NCBI GenBank assembly: GCA_009193035.1
Contig: SWDT01000331.1
Location: 1 to 64,000 of the forward strand
Direction: 5' to 3'
DNA length: 64,000 nt
Source: Halicephalobus mephisto
Taxonomy: Eukaryota; Nematoda; Chromadorea; Rhabditida; Panagrolaimidae
In this document: positions 21,301-32,700 of the stretch, one piece after another
How positions within the stretch are numbered: the first letter of the stretch is position 1
Layout of the letters: each line of letters begins with the position of its first letter
Made by a program: the position numbers and the translations under genes
The notes under the pieces: model-generated
What the model was told of the DNA's origin: nothing
The model's database searches: none
Seen by the model: only the letters and a program-made list of their open reading frames with translations

Positions 21301-22726
21301 GATGATTAATCTTCAAAAATAGACACTATCCAAAATAGTTCTTGAAATTTTTTGGATAGTGACCGGAAAAGATTATTAATCATCAAAATTGGACACTATC
21401 CAAACAATCCTTGTTGAAATTTCTGGATAGTGACTGGAAAAATAATTAGTCATCAAAATTGGACACTACCCAAAATGGTTCTCAAAATTTTTTGATAGTG
21501 ACTAAGAAAAATGATTAATCATCAAAATTAGACACTATTATGATTATTTTTGCCAGAAAAAATAGTGACTAAGAAGAAAAATTAATCATCAAAAATGGAC
21601 ACTATCCAAGATTGGTCTGTAAAAAATCAATTGGATAGTAACTGAAAAGTTCACTGCTAAAATTAAACACTATCCAAGATTGGTTTTCTTAGAATTGTTT
21701 GGATAGTGTCTAGAGCAAAAAATTAATCATCGAAAATGGACACTATCCAAGATTGGTCTTTTTATAATAACATGGATAATGACTGGAGAAAGTTATTAAT
21801 TACAAAATTGGACATTTTCCGAGATTTATTCCTTATAAAATTCTTTGGATAGTGACTACAAAAAACGTAATCAAATGAACACTATCTAAGATTGGTTTTC
21901 TTAGAATTGTTTGGATAGAGGATAGGAAAATTATTAATTATAAAAAATAGACACTATCCAAGATTGGTCTTATTAGAATTGTTTGAATAGAGATTGGGAA
22001 AATTATTAATTATAAAAATTAAACACTATCCAAAATTGGTTTTCTTAAAATTGTTTGGATAGTGACCAAAAAGTTCACTGTTGAAATTAGACACTATTCA
22101 AAATTGCTATTCAAAAAACTACAGTGACTAAGAAAATTACTAGTCATTCAAAAATGAACACTATTCAAAACTGGTCTTTAAAAATTATACAAATGTTGAC
22201 TGACAAAATTGATAATTATAAAGACCAGACTATTCAAAATTGGTCTTAAAAATAATTTAAACAGTGACTAACGAAAGACCGTTAATCATCAAATACAAAC
22301 ACTATTCAAAATAACAACAAAAATTTTTATTTAAAAAAAATAAAATTAAAAAAAATAACTTCAAAAAATAAAATTTAAAAAAATAATTTCAAAAAAGTTA
22401 AAATTTAAAAAATTAGAAAAAATCAGAATTTTAAAAATCTTGAAAAAAAATAAAAATTTTTAAAAATTAAGAAAAATAGAAATTTTAAAATTAAAAAAAT
22501 AAGTTAAATTTTTAACCTTTTTTTCTCGTCCAGAACCCCCAGGACACTTTGATAATACCGTATTTTTGCTGAAATTTTCGAAATTTATAAAAAAATACAG
22601 TAATTTTTCACCTTCTTCTCCGATTTTTCGGGCTTGAATCAGCAGATCCTGGTCAGTTTTGTCGTAAATAAACGGGACAGCCCAAACAACTCCGAAAATT
22701 AACAATAATAAAATTTTTCTGATCAT
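18377..22726 (-). CDS. Secreted Cys-rich nematode protein, four exons
   Basis: Exons 22726-22612, 22568-22517, 20805-20211 and 18547-18377 join in phase to 310 aa. The first residues MIRKILLLLIFGVVWAVP form a signal peptide. The mature part is helical and charged (EKCDKIGSEQSERLQ) with Cys residues spread through HMACSKHE, LQCGAV, HECKNP, YPCVASS, RASCGS, KKCHLF, RECTL, KQCGQ and PNCQ. This pattern resembles nematode extracellular families such as the CPG4 or DUF19 type, but I cannot assign it. A TTTCAG acceptor two bases before ATG marks a spliced-leader site. Intron 2 (20806-22516) is largely a satellite. Intron 3 (18548-20210) contains one arm of a long inverted repeat whose other arm lies past the stop codon, so the last exon sits in the loop. 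Confidence 0.75.
18615..19104 (-). repeat. Right arm of the ~500-bp inverted repeat
   Basis: Reverse complement of 17781-18285. The left arm has an extra ~19 bp near 17822-17840. It lies inside intron 3 of the secreted-protein gene. Confidence 0.88.
19320..20160. repeat. Low-complexity A/T tract with short tandem repeats
   Basis: Repeated AGAGAAATTTGAAAATT and TTTTTTAAATTT words within intron 3 of the secreted-protein gene. Nothing else seen. Confidence 0.7.
21130..22320. repeat. Satellite array, unit about 75-80 bp, with internal palindrome
   Basis: About 14-15 diverged units carry GACACTATCCA and TTTGGATAGTGAC, which are inverted copies of each other, so each unit can fold into a hairpin. 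The array fills most of intron 2 of the secreted-protein gene. Confidence 0.88.
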
Positions 22727-22740
22727 ATTTCTGAAATTGA
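22727..22740 (-). promoter_or_regulatory. Probable spliced-leader acceptor for the secreted-protein gene
   Basis: On the minus strand CAATTTCAG precedes AAATG by two bases, the usual arrangement for trans-splicing in rhabditid nematodes. Confidence 0.5.
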
Positions 22741-23549
22741 ATAAAAATAAAAATAAAGAAGTTTAACACCGCCGGAAACGAAGAAAACTTTGATTTCGAC
22801 AGAGACGTGATCGGGAGATGTCGTCGATTGTGTCTTTGATCGATTACTGATTCCCCATTCGTCGGTGATGTCAAGTGTATCGAAAAAGATCCTTCTACCA
22901 CAAATAAACTACAGTATTAAAAATCTCAAATATTCAAAAATTCGAAAATTAAAAACTTTTCATAAATTTTAGAAAATCTTTAAAAATCACAAAGTTTCAA
23001 AAATTTGAAAATTAAAAAATTTTCATAAATTTTAGAAAATCTTTAAAAATCTCAAAAATTCTAAAATTTTGAAAATCTCAAAACTTTTCATAAATTTTAA
23101 AAAATCTTTAAAAATCTCAAATTTTAAAATTTTCAAAAATTCTAAAAATTCGAGTTGAAACAATTTTGTAGAGAAATTTATTTTTAATATTTAAAATCCT
23201 ATTCGAATAAAAAGATAATTTTTCCTAAAAAATAAAAAACCTAATTAAATGTCCTTGGTCAAGAACAAAGTGAAGTAAAAAAGTAAATATGGTTGATCCT
23301 GTCGTCGAGGACTGTTAATTTATGAAAGTTCTCCTGATCTATTGCACAGCTCCAAGGAAATACGGAAGACTGATTCCTACCACGAAAAGAGTGGTTTTCG
23401 ATTCTGTAATAAATTGCGAAATTTAATAAAAATGAATATAATCGTCACATTTTCCGTGAATATTTGGCATTTATGACGAAAATGTAACTTAATAGTGACG
23501 ATTTATATTTGCTACTGTTGGATCGGACACTATCTATTCGAGTGGAAAC

Positions 23550-24281
23550 TTGTATAACTTTGGTCCCGAAGGGAAATGCCCTGAGGACCAACGGAAGACG
23601 TACGATTGCGAGTTGGTGGTAATTTTAAGATTACGAAATAATTTTTGTAGAGTTGTGATTTATCTCGTGTCCTTTTGTTCCATAAAGTTATTTTACGTAT
23701 TTCTCGTCTACACGCGGATCAGGAACCACTAACTACGATCTAACAGTTACTAAGCCAAAAATTACGTTTTTTGTGAACATAGACAGATTCTCAAATAAGT
23801 TCGCTTAACATTATCGAGGAAATAGAAGAAGAAATGTCTCCTCAGATTACGGTAGCATAATTGTTAGTATATATGACTGTAAAGTTAAAAAACCAAGTTC
23901 GATTCCTGGTCGAAGATGCCTACTTGAAGAAGAAGTCTTACAAAATGCCTCAAGAACTAGTATCGATCCTGATTCCGGGCTTTCCACGAGCCGATCACTG
24001 GAAAGCAAATCTTATCAAAACGTATCTGCAACCAAAATTACAAATTTAAGTGTTTGTTCTGTCTAAATGCCTTTTTTCTACCGTATGATATTGTGCTAAA
24101 AAGTGGATTTTTACAGAAAAAAACGAAAAATAAAAAAATGTTTTTTCAGGCTGAATCGGCTGGGCTTTCCAGACAGCTCGGTAGGTTCGGTGACAAAGCT
24201 GTCTCTGACATCCGCAGATTCACCTTCCCGACCTTATATTGCGCTCCGGAGACGTCGGATGATGTGACGGACATCCCCTGA
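23550..24281 (+). pseudogene. Orphan exon-like islands, unassigned
   Basis: 23550-23618 reads YNFGPEGKCPEDQRKTYDC before a GTAATT donor. 24149-24281 follows a TTTTTTCAG acceptor and reads AESAGLSRQLGRFGDKAVSD onward to a TGA. Both are GC-richer than surroundings with codon-like texture, but I cannot connect them into one frame or recognise a family. They may be relics of a secreted Cys-containing protein. Confidence 0.25.
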
Positions 24282-24927
24282 GGGAATCATGCGGTAGTTC
24301 TGATTTACGAATATCCTATTTTTACGTTGTAAAATGATCACGAAAATAAGGCCTCATCTTGACCAGAAGACCATCAAACTACTCGAAATTCGCCAAAGAA
24401 ATCCTAAAATAGGCTATTTTTCGTCCAAATTAGGTCTTTTTTCAAAATTCTCTCCTGTTCGCCTGTGGCAAAGGGGATATTCACATTGTTCTAAAAATTA
24501 AAAAAATTTCACAAAATGGTCTCGACACGAATTTTCAGAATTTTACAGAAAATCAAAAGTTTTCAATTTTAATTTTTTGTATTTTCGAAGTTTTACAAAA
24601 TTAATGAAATTTGAAAAAATTTAGAGAATTTTAGAAATTTGTGATTTTTTTAAAATTAGATATAAATTTCGAAATATTTTATTAATTTTAGATATTTTTG
24701 AAATTTTCTATTAAATTAAAAAAATTAAAAAAATTAAAAAAATTAAAAAAAATTAAAAAAATTTTGAATAATTTTAAAATGTTTCATTAAATTTTATGTT
24801 TCTAAAAAATTTTAAATTATTAATTTTTGATTTTGGCTCCAGAATATTCCATTAAATTTTGGAAGATTCTAATTCCAAAAATCGATTAATTTTTTTTATT
24901 AAGAATTCAGAAAAAACGAAAAATAAG

Positions 24928-25031
24928 GATGCCTCTGTCATGTCGACCGATTTCGGAATTTTCTGGAGGATCTACATTGGAAGTCTGGTGGACTTGAGGG
25001 TCTTCCTCAAGGCAACTTCACGGGTTTCCAC
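24928..25031 (+). other. GC-rich exon-like island, unassigned
   Basis: An open plus frame with MSTDFGIFWRIYIGSLVDLR, bordered by AG on the left and a GTTTCC donor-like site on the right. The minus strand is also partly open. Could be a lone exon or relic. Confidence 0.2.
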
Positions 25032-25144
25032 AATTAGGGGATATATAATTCTAGAATATTTTTTATTATTTGTAATTTCTGAATTATTTTACGTATTTTC
25101 GCACTTTTTTGACGAAAAATTTAAATTTTGAAAATTTTAAAAAT

Positions 25145-25760
25145 TATCTAAAATACAGTAATCAGACACGTAGATTCTGAAAACCAATTTTAAATTTCGA
25201 AAAGTTATTTAAGTACGATAATCTAATTTCGAAATTCTGAAAACAAATAATTTTTTAAATTTGAAATTGGTTTTCAGAATTTCGAAATTAGATTACTGTA
25301 CTTAAATAATTTTTTAAATTTCAAATTGAAGTACAGTAATCTAATTTCGAAATTCTGAAAACCAATTTGAAATTTAAAAAATTAAATACAGTAATCAGTA
25401 CGGTAGATTCTGAAAATCAATTTCAAATTAAAAAAACTTTCTAAATACAGTAATCTAATTTCGAAATTCTGAAAACCAATTTGAAATTTAATAAATTAAA
25501 TACAGTAATCAGTACGGTAGATTCTGAAAACCAATTTCAAATTAAAAAAACTTTCTAAATACAGTAATCTAATTTCGAAATTCTGAAAACCAATTTGAAA
25601 TTTTAAAAAGTTATTTAAGTACAGTAATCAGTACGGTAGATTCTGAAAACTAATATCCAATTTTAACTTTAAACTTCAAAAATCTTCTAAATACAGTAAT
25701 CCATTCCATAGATTCTGAATTTCGAAATTTTGAAAATCAATTTTCATTTCTAACTTCAGA
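25145..25760. repeat. Tandem repeat, unit about 110-120 bp
   Basis: Four to five units alternate TACAGTAATCTAATTTCGAA and TCAGTACGGTAGATTCTGAA with CAATTTCAAATT spacers. Part of the array is inverted (25250-25330 against 25330-25390). Confidence 0.8.
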
Positions 25761-26817
25761 TTCAGAATCTGCGGCCTTGGTTACAGTATGCTGATTTTAA
25801 AACATTTATTAATCTCTAAATTTTGAATCGAAAATGTCAAAGTTACTGTAGGATGATTTTCAAGATTCCCAGAATTTGGAAATTCAAAAATAGTAAATTT
25901 TCGATCGTGAACAGGTCCTTGGGGCTTCCGAAAATCGATAAAAAGTAATTTATTTTTCTGTTTTTATGACTAAAGTATTTTGAAATTATTTTTCTCACAT
26001 TGCCCGAGGCAGGTGCTGATGTTTTTTATTCCATGTTTATATAATTAAAAAACGATAAAATTTAATTTTTCGGATTTTCAAAAATAAACAAAAACATGTT
26101 TTATAAAATAATCCGGATCTAGAAAACCATAAAGATCTTTGTTAATGCCGAATCTGTGTCAGAAAAACTTCAAAAATCTGTCATCAGGAAATCATTGATT
26201 AAATAAATGCATATTTTTATTTAAAAATCAGGAAAAAAATTATAAATTTCCGAAATTTTAAATCAGATTTTAAAATTTCTCTAATTTAAAATTTTTTATT
26301 TATTTTAATAATTTTTAAAATATTTTAAATTTAAAATTTTTAAAGTTTCTTTAATTTTTTAATTTTTTAATTTTTATTTATTTTAAATTTTAAATTTTTG
26401 TTTATTTTTAAAGTTTTTAATTTTAAAATATTTTTAATTTTTAAGTTTTGTTTATTTTTAAAGTTTTTTAATTTTACAATTTTTTAATTTTAAAATTTTG
26501 TTTATTTTTAAAGTTTTTTAATTTTACAATTTAAAAAAAGTTTTTGATCATTTTTATTGTTTCAAGTCGAATGACGTTTTTAACCGCAAAAACCGAAATT
26601 AATCAGTCACTAAACGGTGAAGACAAAAACGAAAATTGCATAATCAATCGAATTTTCCCAATCAAGAACCGTCCATCACGTCTTGATTGATGACCGTTTT
26701 GCCTCTGGCAATTGGACCAAAAAAGAAAAGTTTACTCGTTTCTGACTTCTGGTCCTGGATCAGCTGCTCTTTGATTTGCCTCCCAAGCTAGTCCTCAATC
26801 CTCAATAAAACCACATC

Positions 26818-29294
26818 ATGTTCAAAGTTGTCGTTATTGAAAAAGTTTTTTGTTTTATTTTTTTATTTTTCTTGTCAGTTTCGGCCCTCAGATGCTATAC
26901 GGTAAGTCTAGAAGACCAAATTCACATTATTAAACATAAAAATCAAAATAAATTAATTTCAATTTTTAAAATTTCAAATATTTTCAAATTAAAATTTTTT
27001 TAATTTTGAATATTTTTAAATTTAATAAATTTTCTAACTTTAAATGTTTTCTAAATTTTCCAAATTTCCTAAATTTAAAATTTTTAAAATTTTTTTAAAT
27101 TTTTCAAATTTCCTAAATTTAAAATTTTGAATATTTTTTTAAATTTCCCAAATTTCCTAAATTTAAATATTTTTTAAATTTTTTTTTAATTTTCCAAATT
27201 TCCTAAATTTAAAATTTTAAAAATTTTTTTAAATTTCCCAAATTTCCTAAATTTAAATATTTTTAAAAATTTTTTGATTCTCTTTGGACCTTTAGTTGTT
27301 GTATCATGAGTCCAAAAGATCATGTTGACATAGCGAAATATAAGGATAAAGATAAATAAAATCGGTTTTTTAATGTTTTTCCTTTGATATTTGATTTAAT
27401 CTGGAAAAATATGAAAAAATTTAAACAGAAATGGATTCGGATATTTGGATTTTAGTATCCTTTTGTTTAAAGTTTAGAAAATCAATAAAATTAAATAATT
27501 TTTTTTTTAATTTTAAATTCAAAAAAAAATAAAAATTTTTAATAATTTTTAAATTCAAAAAAAAAATAAAAATTTTTAATAATTTTTAAATTCAAAAAAA
27601 AAATAAAAATTTTTAATAATTTTTAAATTCAAAAAAAACTAAAAATTTTAAAATGCATTTTTTCTAAAATTTCGAAAAATAAGTTTACAATTTAATTTTT
27701 TTAATTTTGAAATTTATTTTTTTTAAATTCCAAAAATTTTCGAAAATTTCGCAATTGTTCTCCGATGTAAATTTTATATTTAAAAAAACAATTATATTTT
27801 TAAAAATATTTGGAATAATCCGTCCTAAAATTCAGAAAATTGCCAAAGAATGAAATTTTAAAATTTTACAGTATTCTTTGAAGTAAATTTTTACTTTTTC
27901 CAAGGATGTGACGTAGTACTAGAAATAGAATTAGAATACAAAATATCAAGATTGTTTGTTATATATCAAAAGTTTTTTGTCTTGCTAAAAATACAACATG
28001 AAATAACTACCGAGTTCCTCAGGGACTTTCGTGGTAGGAATTTCTATTCAGTTCCATCTCAGAAATCTTAGAAATTCTATTTTCAAATTTTCGCTTTGAG
28101 ACCGAAGTGATATAAACTTTCTCTAACAAGATAGAAACAACTTTTTAATGTTTTTACTCAATGATAACTATTATATAAACAACAACTGTGCAAGTCTGAT
28201 TCCAAAATAATAGGAACTTCTACTGCCTTAGTAGGTATTTTCGTGGTAGGAGTTTCTATTCAGTTCCATCTCAGAAATCTTAAAAATTCTATTTTCAAAT
28301 TTTCGCTTTGAGACCGAAGTGATATAAACTTTCTCTAACAAGATAGAAACAACTTTTTAATGTTTTTACTCAATGATAACTATTATATAAACAACATTGC
28401 AAGCCTTGATTCCAAAAGTAACAGGAACTTTCGTGGTAGGAGTTCCTATTCAGTTCCGTTTTCAATAAAAAAATCCCTCGGTTCCACGAATTATTTCCGA
28501 GTACATTTCTGGCCTCAGGTTTTTAATTATCTGACTACAAAAATGTTGTTCGAAAAATAGTTTAACGACCATATAAAGATGAATTCAGACTTTTCACAAA
28601 ACGAAGAAATAAAATAACAAATTAATTAATTACTTTATTTCGAAAAAAAACTTAATTTTCTAAAATACGGAATTTTTTTAAGATTACTGTATTTGGAAAA
28701 ATTACAGAAAATTATAATTTTTAAAATTAGACATTTTAAAAATTTTTAAAAAGTATGAAAATATTTAATTTTTAATTTTTTGGTCTCAACTGGAAAATTC
28801 GAAAATTTATAATAAATTACTAATTTTAAAAATAACAATTTTGGAATTTCTCTGAATTACAAATATTTAATTTTTAATTTTTCGGTCTTACGTGGAAAAT
28901 TTGAAAATTCCTTTCGAGACAATTTTTGGAAGAAGTTTTTTATTTTATTTTAAATTAAATTTTTTTTTTAAATTTTATTTTAAATTAATTTTTTTTTTAA
29001 TTTTAATTTTTATTTTAAATTTTCTTTTTTTTATTTTTTGATTATTAGCGTTTCTAGGGTTACAAGTTGATCGCCGGACAGACCCTCGGGGGAGATTCGA
29101 TGGAATGTGAAAGTTCTGGGGATTACTGTTACAACATGACTGCCGAAACTGGAATCCTGATCTCGGCGATGAAAGCCGGATGTTCTACCTACCGTTGTTT
29201 CTTCTCCAGAGATACCTGTCGAAGCATGGACCTGAACGGCGTTCCGGTGAGCTTCTGTTGCTGCAGCACCGATCTCTGCAACAGTAGAGACTAA
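26818..29294 (+). CDS. Secreted Ly6/uPAR-like (three-finger) protein, two exons
   Basis: Exon 1 (26818-26901) ends ACG|GTAAGT. Exon 2 (29058-29294) starts after TTTCTAG, both in phase 0, giving 106 aa. Residues 1-24 are a hydrophobic signal peptide ending VSALRCYT, where LRCY is the usual first Cys of the fold. Exon 2 holds MECESSGDYCYNM, GCSTYRCFF, DTCRSM and the diagnostic ending FCCCSTDLCNSRD (the CC-x-x-DLCN motif of Ly6/activin-receptor-type folds). No hydrophobic GPI tail follows, so the protein should be secreted. AATAAA lies 3 bp after the stop (29297-29302). The 2.16-kb intron is unusually long for so small a gene and is filled with tandem duplications. The ligand or target is unknown. 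Confidence 0.85.
27490..27650. repeat. Short tandem repeat, unit about 38-40 bp
   Basis: Four copies of TTTTTAATAATTTTTAAATT followed by a C-A(n) run, within the Ly6-like intron. Confidence 0.8.
28027..28460 (+). repeat. Direct duplication with ~212-bp period plus a partial third copy
   Basis: TTTCGTGGTAGGA...TTTCTATTCAGTTCCATCTC recurs at 28027, 28239 and 28429. The first two copies are almost identical through GAGACCGAAGTGATATAAAC. It lies in the Ly6-like intron. Confidence 0.88.
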
Positions 29295-29789
29295 CAATAA
29301 ACTGGTTACTGTAAAAAGTTAAAAGTTAATTTCCTACAAAATGGTCCCGATGCGAATTTTTTTAAATTGTTTAATTTTTGATTTTTAATAATTTCAAAAA
29401 TTTTCTATGGATTCTGGAATGTTCTAAAATCAATATAAAATCCTAATTTAGTAATTATAAAAATAATAAAAATGAATTTCCTACAAAATGATCCCGACAC
29501 GAATTTTTCAAACTTCTTAGAAAATTACAAAATTTCTGATTTTTAATAATTTTAAAAGTTTTCTATGGATTCTGGAATGTTCTAAAATCTATAAAATCCT
29601 AATTTAGTAATTATAAAAATAATTTTCCTTCACAAAATGGTCCCGGCACGAACTTTCAGAATTCTAATGTCTTCGAATTTAGTATTTCTAAAATTACTTT
29701 TATTAATTAAAAATCCATAAAACCGTGGGAAAATCACAATAGGAAATACTCCATTATTTCCGAAATGAACCTAATCACTCGAGATCAGA
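29295..29789. repeat. Three dispersed copies of a GGTCCCGACACGA-type repeat
   Basis: AAAATGGTCCCGATGCGAAT (29338), AAAATGATCCCGACACGAAT (29483) and AAAATGGTCCCGGCACGAAC (29634), each followed by a diverged A/T block containing TTTCTATGGATTCTGGAATG. This is the 3' flank between two convergent genes. Confidence 0.75.
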
Positions 29790-32700
29790 TTAATCCTGTT
29801 GTTCGTTGAAGTTCATAGGTAACGCGGAGTTGATGAGGTTCGAGATGTCCTTGGCCCCCTCCTGGAAGTACTCAAAGTAGGACTCCGGCAGCAGCGAGTT
29901 GGCCGTCGTCGTGACTCTGATGATCGCTATTCCGTGTTTCAGCATTCTCACCGCAGTCTAAAAATTACCATAATTACAATAATTACAATAATCATCATAA
30001 TTGTATTTAATAATTATTCATGATATCGCGGCGTTGTTAAAGTACAAATTGGTCCCGACACGACTGATTGCAAGACTTCCAGGTACGGGATGTACAGTAA
30101 GAAAACGACGTTTCGTTATTGTTATTGCTTTTAGCTTTCTTTATATAAAGCTTACTATCATCAGTGGTTTCTACCATTCCTACGCACAAAAAATGTAATT
30201 TTCTTAATTTTGAAATTTTCATAAATGTTTATAAATGTAAATTTCAGTCGATTTAGTCGAATGTTGCGAAAAAATAATTTTTTAAACTTCGAAATTTTCA
30301 TAAATGTTTACATATGTGAATCCTGACTTAACTGCTCAAATGCTGCGAAAAATTACGAATTTTGATGTCGACTGATTTACCTAAACCTTGCGAGCAAAGT
30401 GCAGATTTTTTTGATTTCGAAATTTTGATAAATACTTATATATGTAAATTTCAGCCGATTTAGTCGAATCTTATGAAAAAATAATTTTCGAAATTTTTAT
30501 ATGTAAATTTCAGCCGATTTAGTCGAATATTGTCAAAAAATAATTTTTTAATTTTCGAAATTTTTATAAAAAATTTATAAATTTTATCCAATCCCTCTAA
30601 AACTTGCAAGAAAATTACAAATTTTTTTCAATTTTCTTTCTGTCGATTTTTTCACAAATTTCAAGGTCGGATAAATTTGTAAATTCACTTACTTGCATTT
30701 CTGAGATTAATAGGATAATTTTCGACATTCTTTCTTCCACGTTCTGTCCCGTACTTTGGAGATAATTGCCCAAATTCCTCATCAACTGTTGTCTTCGTAA
30801 AAGTAATTTTTTTCTTGTTTCTGGAGTAACCTGACTCAAAACTTCTGAAATTTTTTATTTCACTGAATTGCCCCAATTTTTTTTAAATTCCAAAAATTCG
30901 GAGATAATTTTTTAAAAATCAAAGATCTTTTTAAAATTTTTTGAATTATAAAAAATCTAAAAATTTAAAAATAATTTTTTTAAAGATTCTTTTAAAATTT
31001 TTTAAAATAACTATAAAAAATTTAAAAATAATTTTTTTTAAAATCAAAGATCTTTTTAAAATTTTTTGAATAATTATAAAAAATCTAAAAATTTAAAAAT
31101 AATTTTTTAAATAATTATAAAAAATCTAAAAATAATTTTTTTTTAAATCAAAAATGTTTTTAAAATTTTTTGGACAATTATAAAAAATCTAAAAATTTTG
31201 AAACAATTTTTTTTAAATTCAAAAATGTTTTTAAAATTTTTTTGGACAATTATAAAAAATTTTAAAACTTTTCTTTGTTGTTTACTCTGACGTCATCACA
31301 GTGTACTATTAGGCAATTTCAAAATGGTCATTGTTACAAAAAAAATTAAAAACCAATTTTTAGAATTTTAAAGAAAAATTATCAAATTTATTTTTTGCAA
31401 AAATTAAAAATTTTATTTATTTTAAAAATTAAAATAATTATGAAATATTTTGAAGTATTTTAGAAAAAAATAATTTTTTAAATTTTTGTGAAAATTAAAA
31501 ATTAAAAAAATTACAAAATATTTTTATTTTTTAAATTTTGCAGAAATTAAAAATTAAAATAATTACGAAATATTTTTATTTTTTGAATTTTTGTAGAAAT
31601 TAAAAATTTTATTTATTTTAAAAATTAAAAGTAATTTTTTTATGAAGTTACAGTAACGTAAATTTTCGAACTTTCTAGATGTTGAAAATTAAATAAAATT
31701 AACAAACCTGGTCTGAGGAACATGAGAGCAGTAAATGCTGCCATTTCGTCGTCATTCATATTCGCATCTAACATGAATTTTGAAAGTTCAATTGTGGTGT
31801 AAGTTGCGAGAGATAAAAGAAATCTCCCGACCATTTCGAAAACCACTGGTCTGTTGTCCTTGATGGAATGGAATATCGGCTTCCAATGTTTGAAAGCAAC
31901 ATCTTCAGTTAACTAAAAATAAATTTAATTTAAAATAAAAAATTAAAAATTAAAAAAATAAAAATTTAAATTTAATTTAAAATAAAAAATTAAAAATTAA
32001 AAAAATAAAAATTTAATTTAATTTAAAATAAAAAATTAAAAATTAAAAAAATAAAAATTTAATTTAATTTAAAATAAAAAATAATTTGATAAAAAACTTT
32101 AAAAAAATAGAAAAATTTAAAAAAATAAATTTAATGAAAAAATTCTTAAAAAATTAATTTAATAAAAAAATTCTTAAAAAATTAATTTAATAAAAAAAAA
32201 ACATACTCTTACTGTAGTGCCATCTTGATGGTACATTTTTTTGATCAAATGTCCGCCGTTTCTGATTGTTGCAAATACTTGTTCCTGGACAGTCCAAACG
32301 ACGGAATAATCTCCAAATAAAAACTTTTTATCTACATCCGGAATGTCGTCGAATATGGGGGTTCTGGACAGAATCTCCACAATCAGTCTTGTTTCATTCA
32401 GTCCCAATTCTACCGTATGCATGCAATCCACAAATTCGTCTTCGTTTTTTGGTTTTTTGTAATATTTTTGAAGTCTTTCGTAAGTGATTTTTCTTCGAAA
32501 ATGCAAAAAATGATCCAAAACAGAATCGGCTACAGTAATCGAAGGAGAAGCCATTGAGGTTACGGTAGATTGTCTAGTTTCTATTAAGGTTGTGTTTTTG
32601 TTATTGTCAAGTTTCTGATTGTAAAGTTGCTCTTCTAAAAAACGAATACCTGTCAAAAATGATCAATCGAAAAAAACTCACTTGATTTCAACATTCCGGC

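Larger units (their letters stand above)
22727..26817. other. Repeat-rich intergenic region with orphan exon-like islands
   Basis: 22740-22900 is GC-richer and upstream of the secreted-protein gene (promoter or outron). 22900-23250 and 24500-24850 are A/T low complexity. Exon-like islands are described separately. 25145-25760 is a tandem repeat. 25800-26560 is low complexity. 26560-26817 is the upstream region of the Ly6-like gene. Confidence 0.5.

Noticed and set aside
23861..23925. GTTCGATTCCTGGTCGA, tRNA B-box-like
   Set aside because: No A box or cloverleaf arms nearby.
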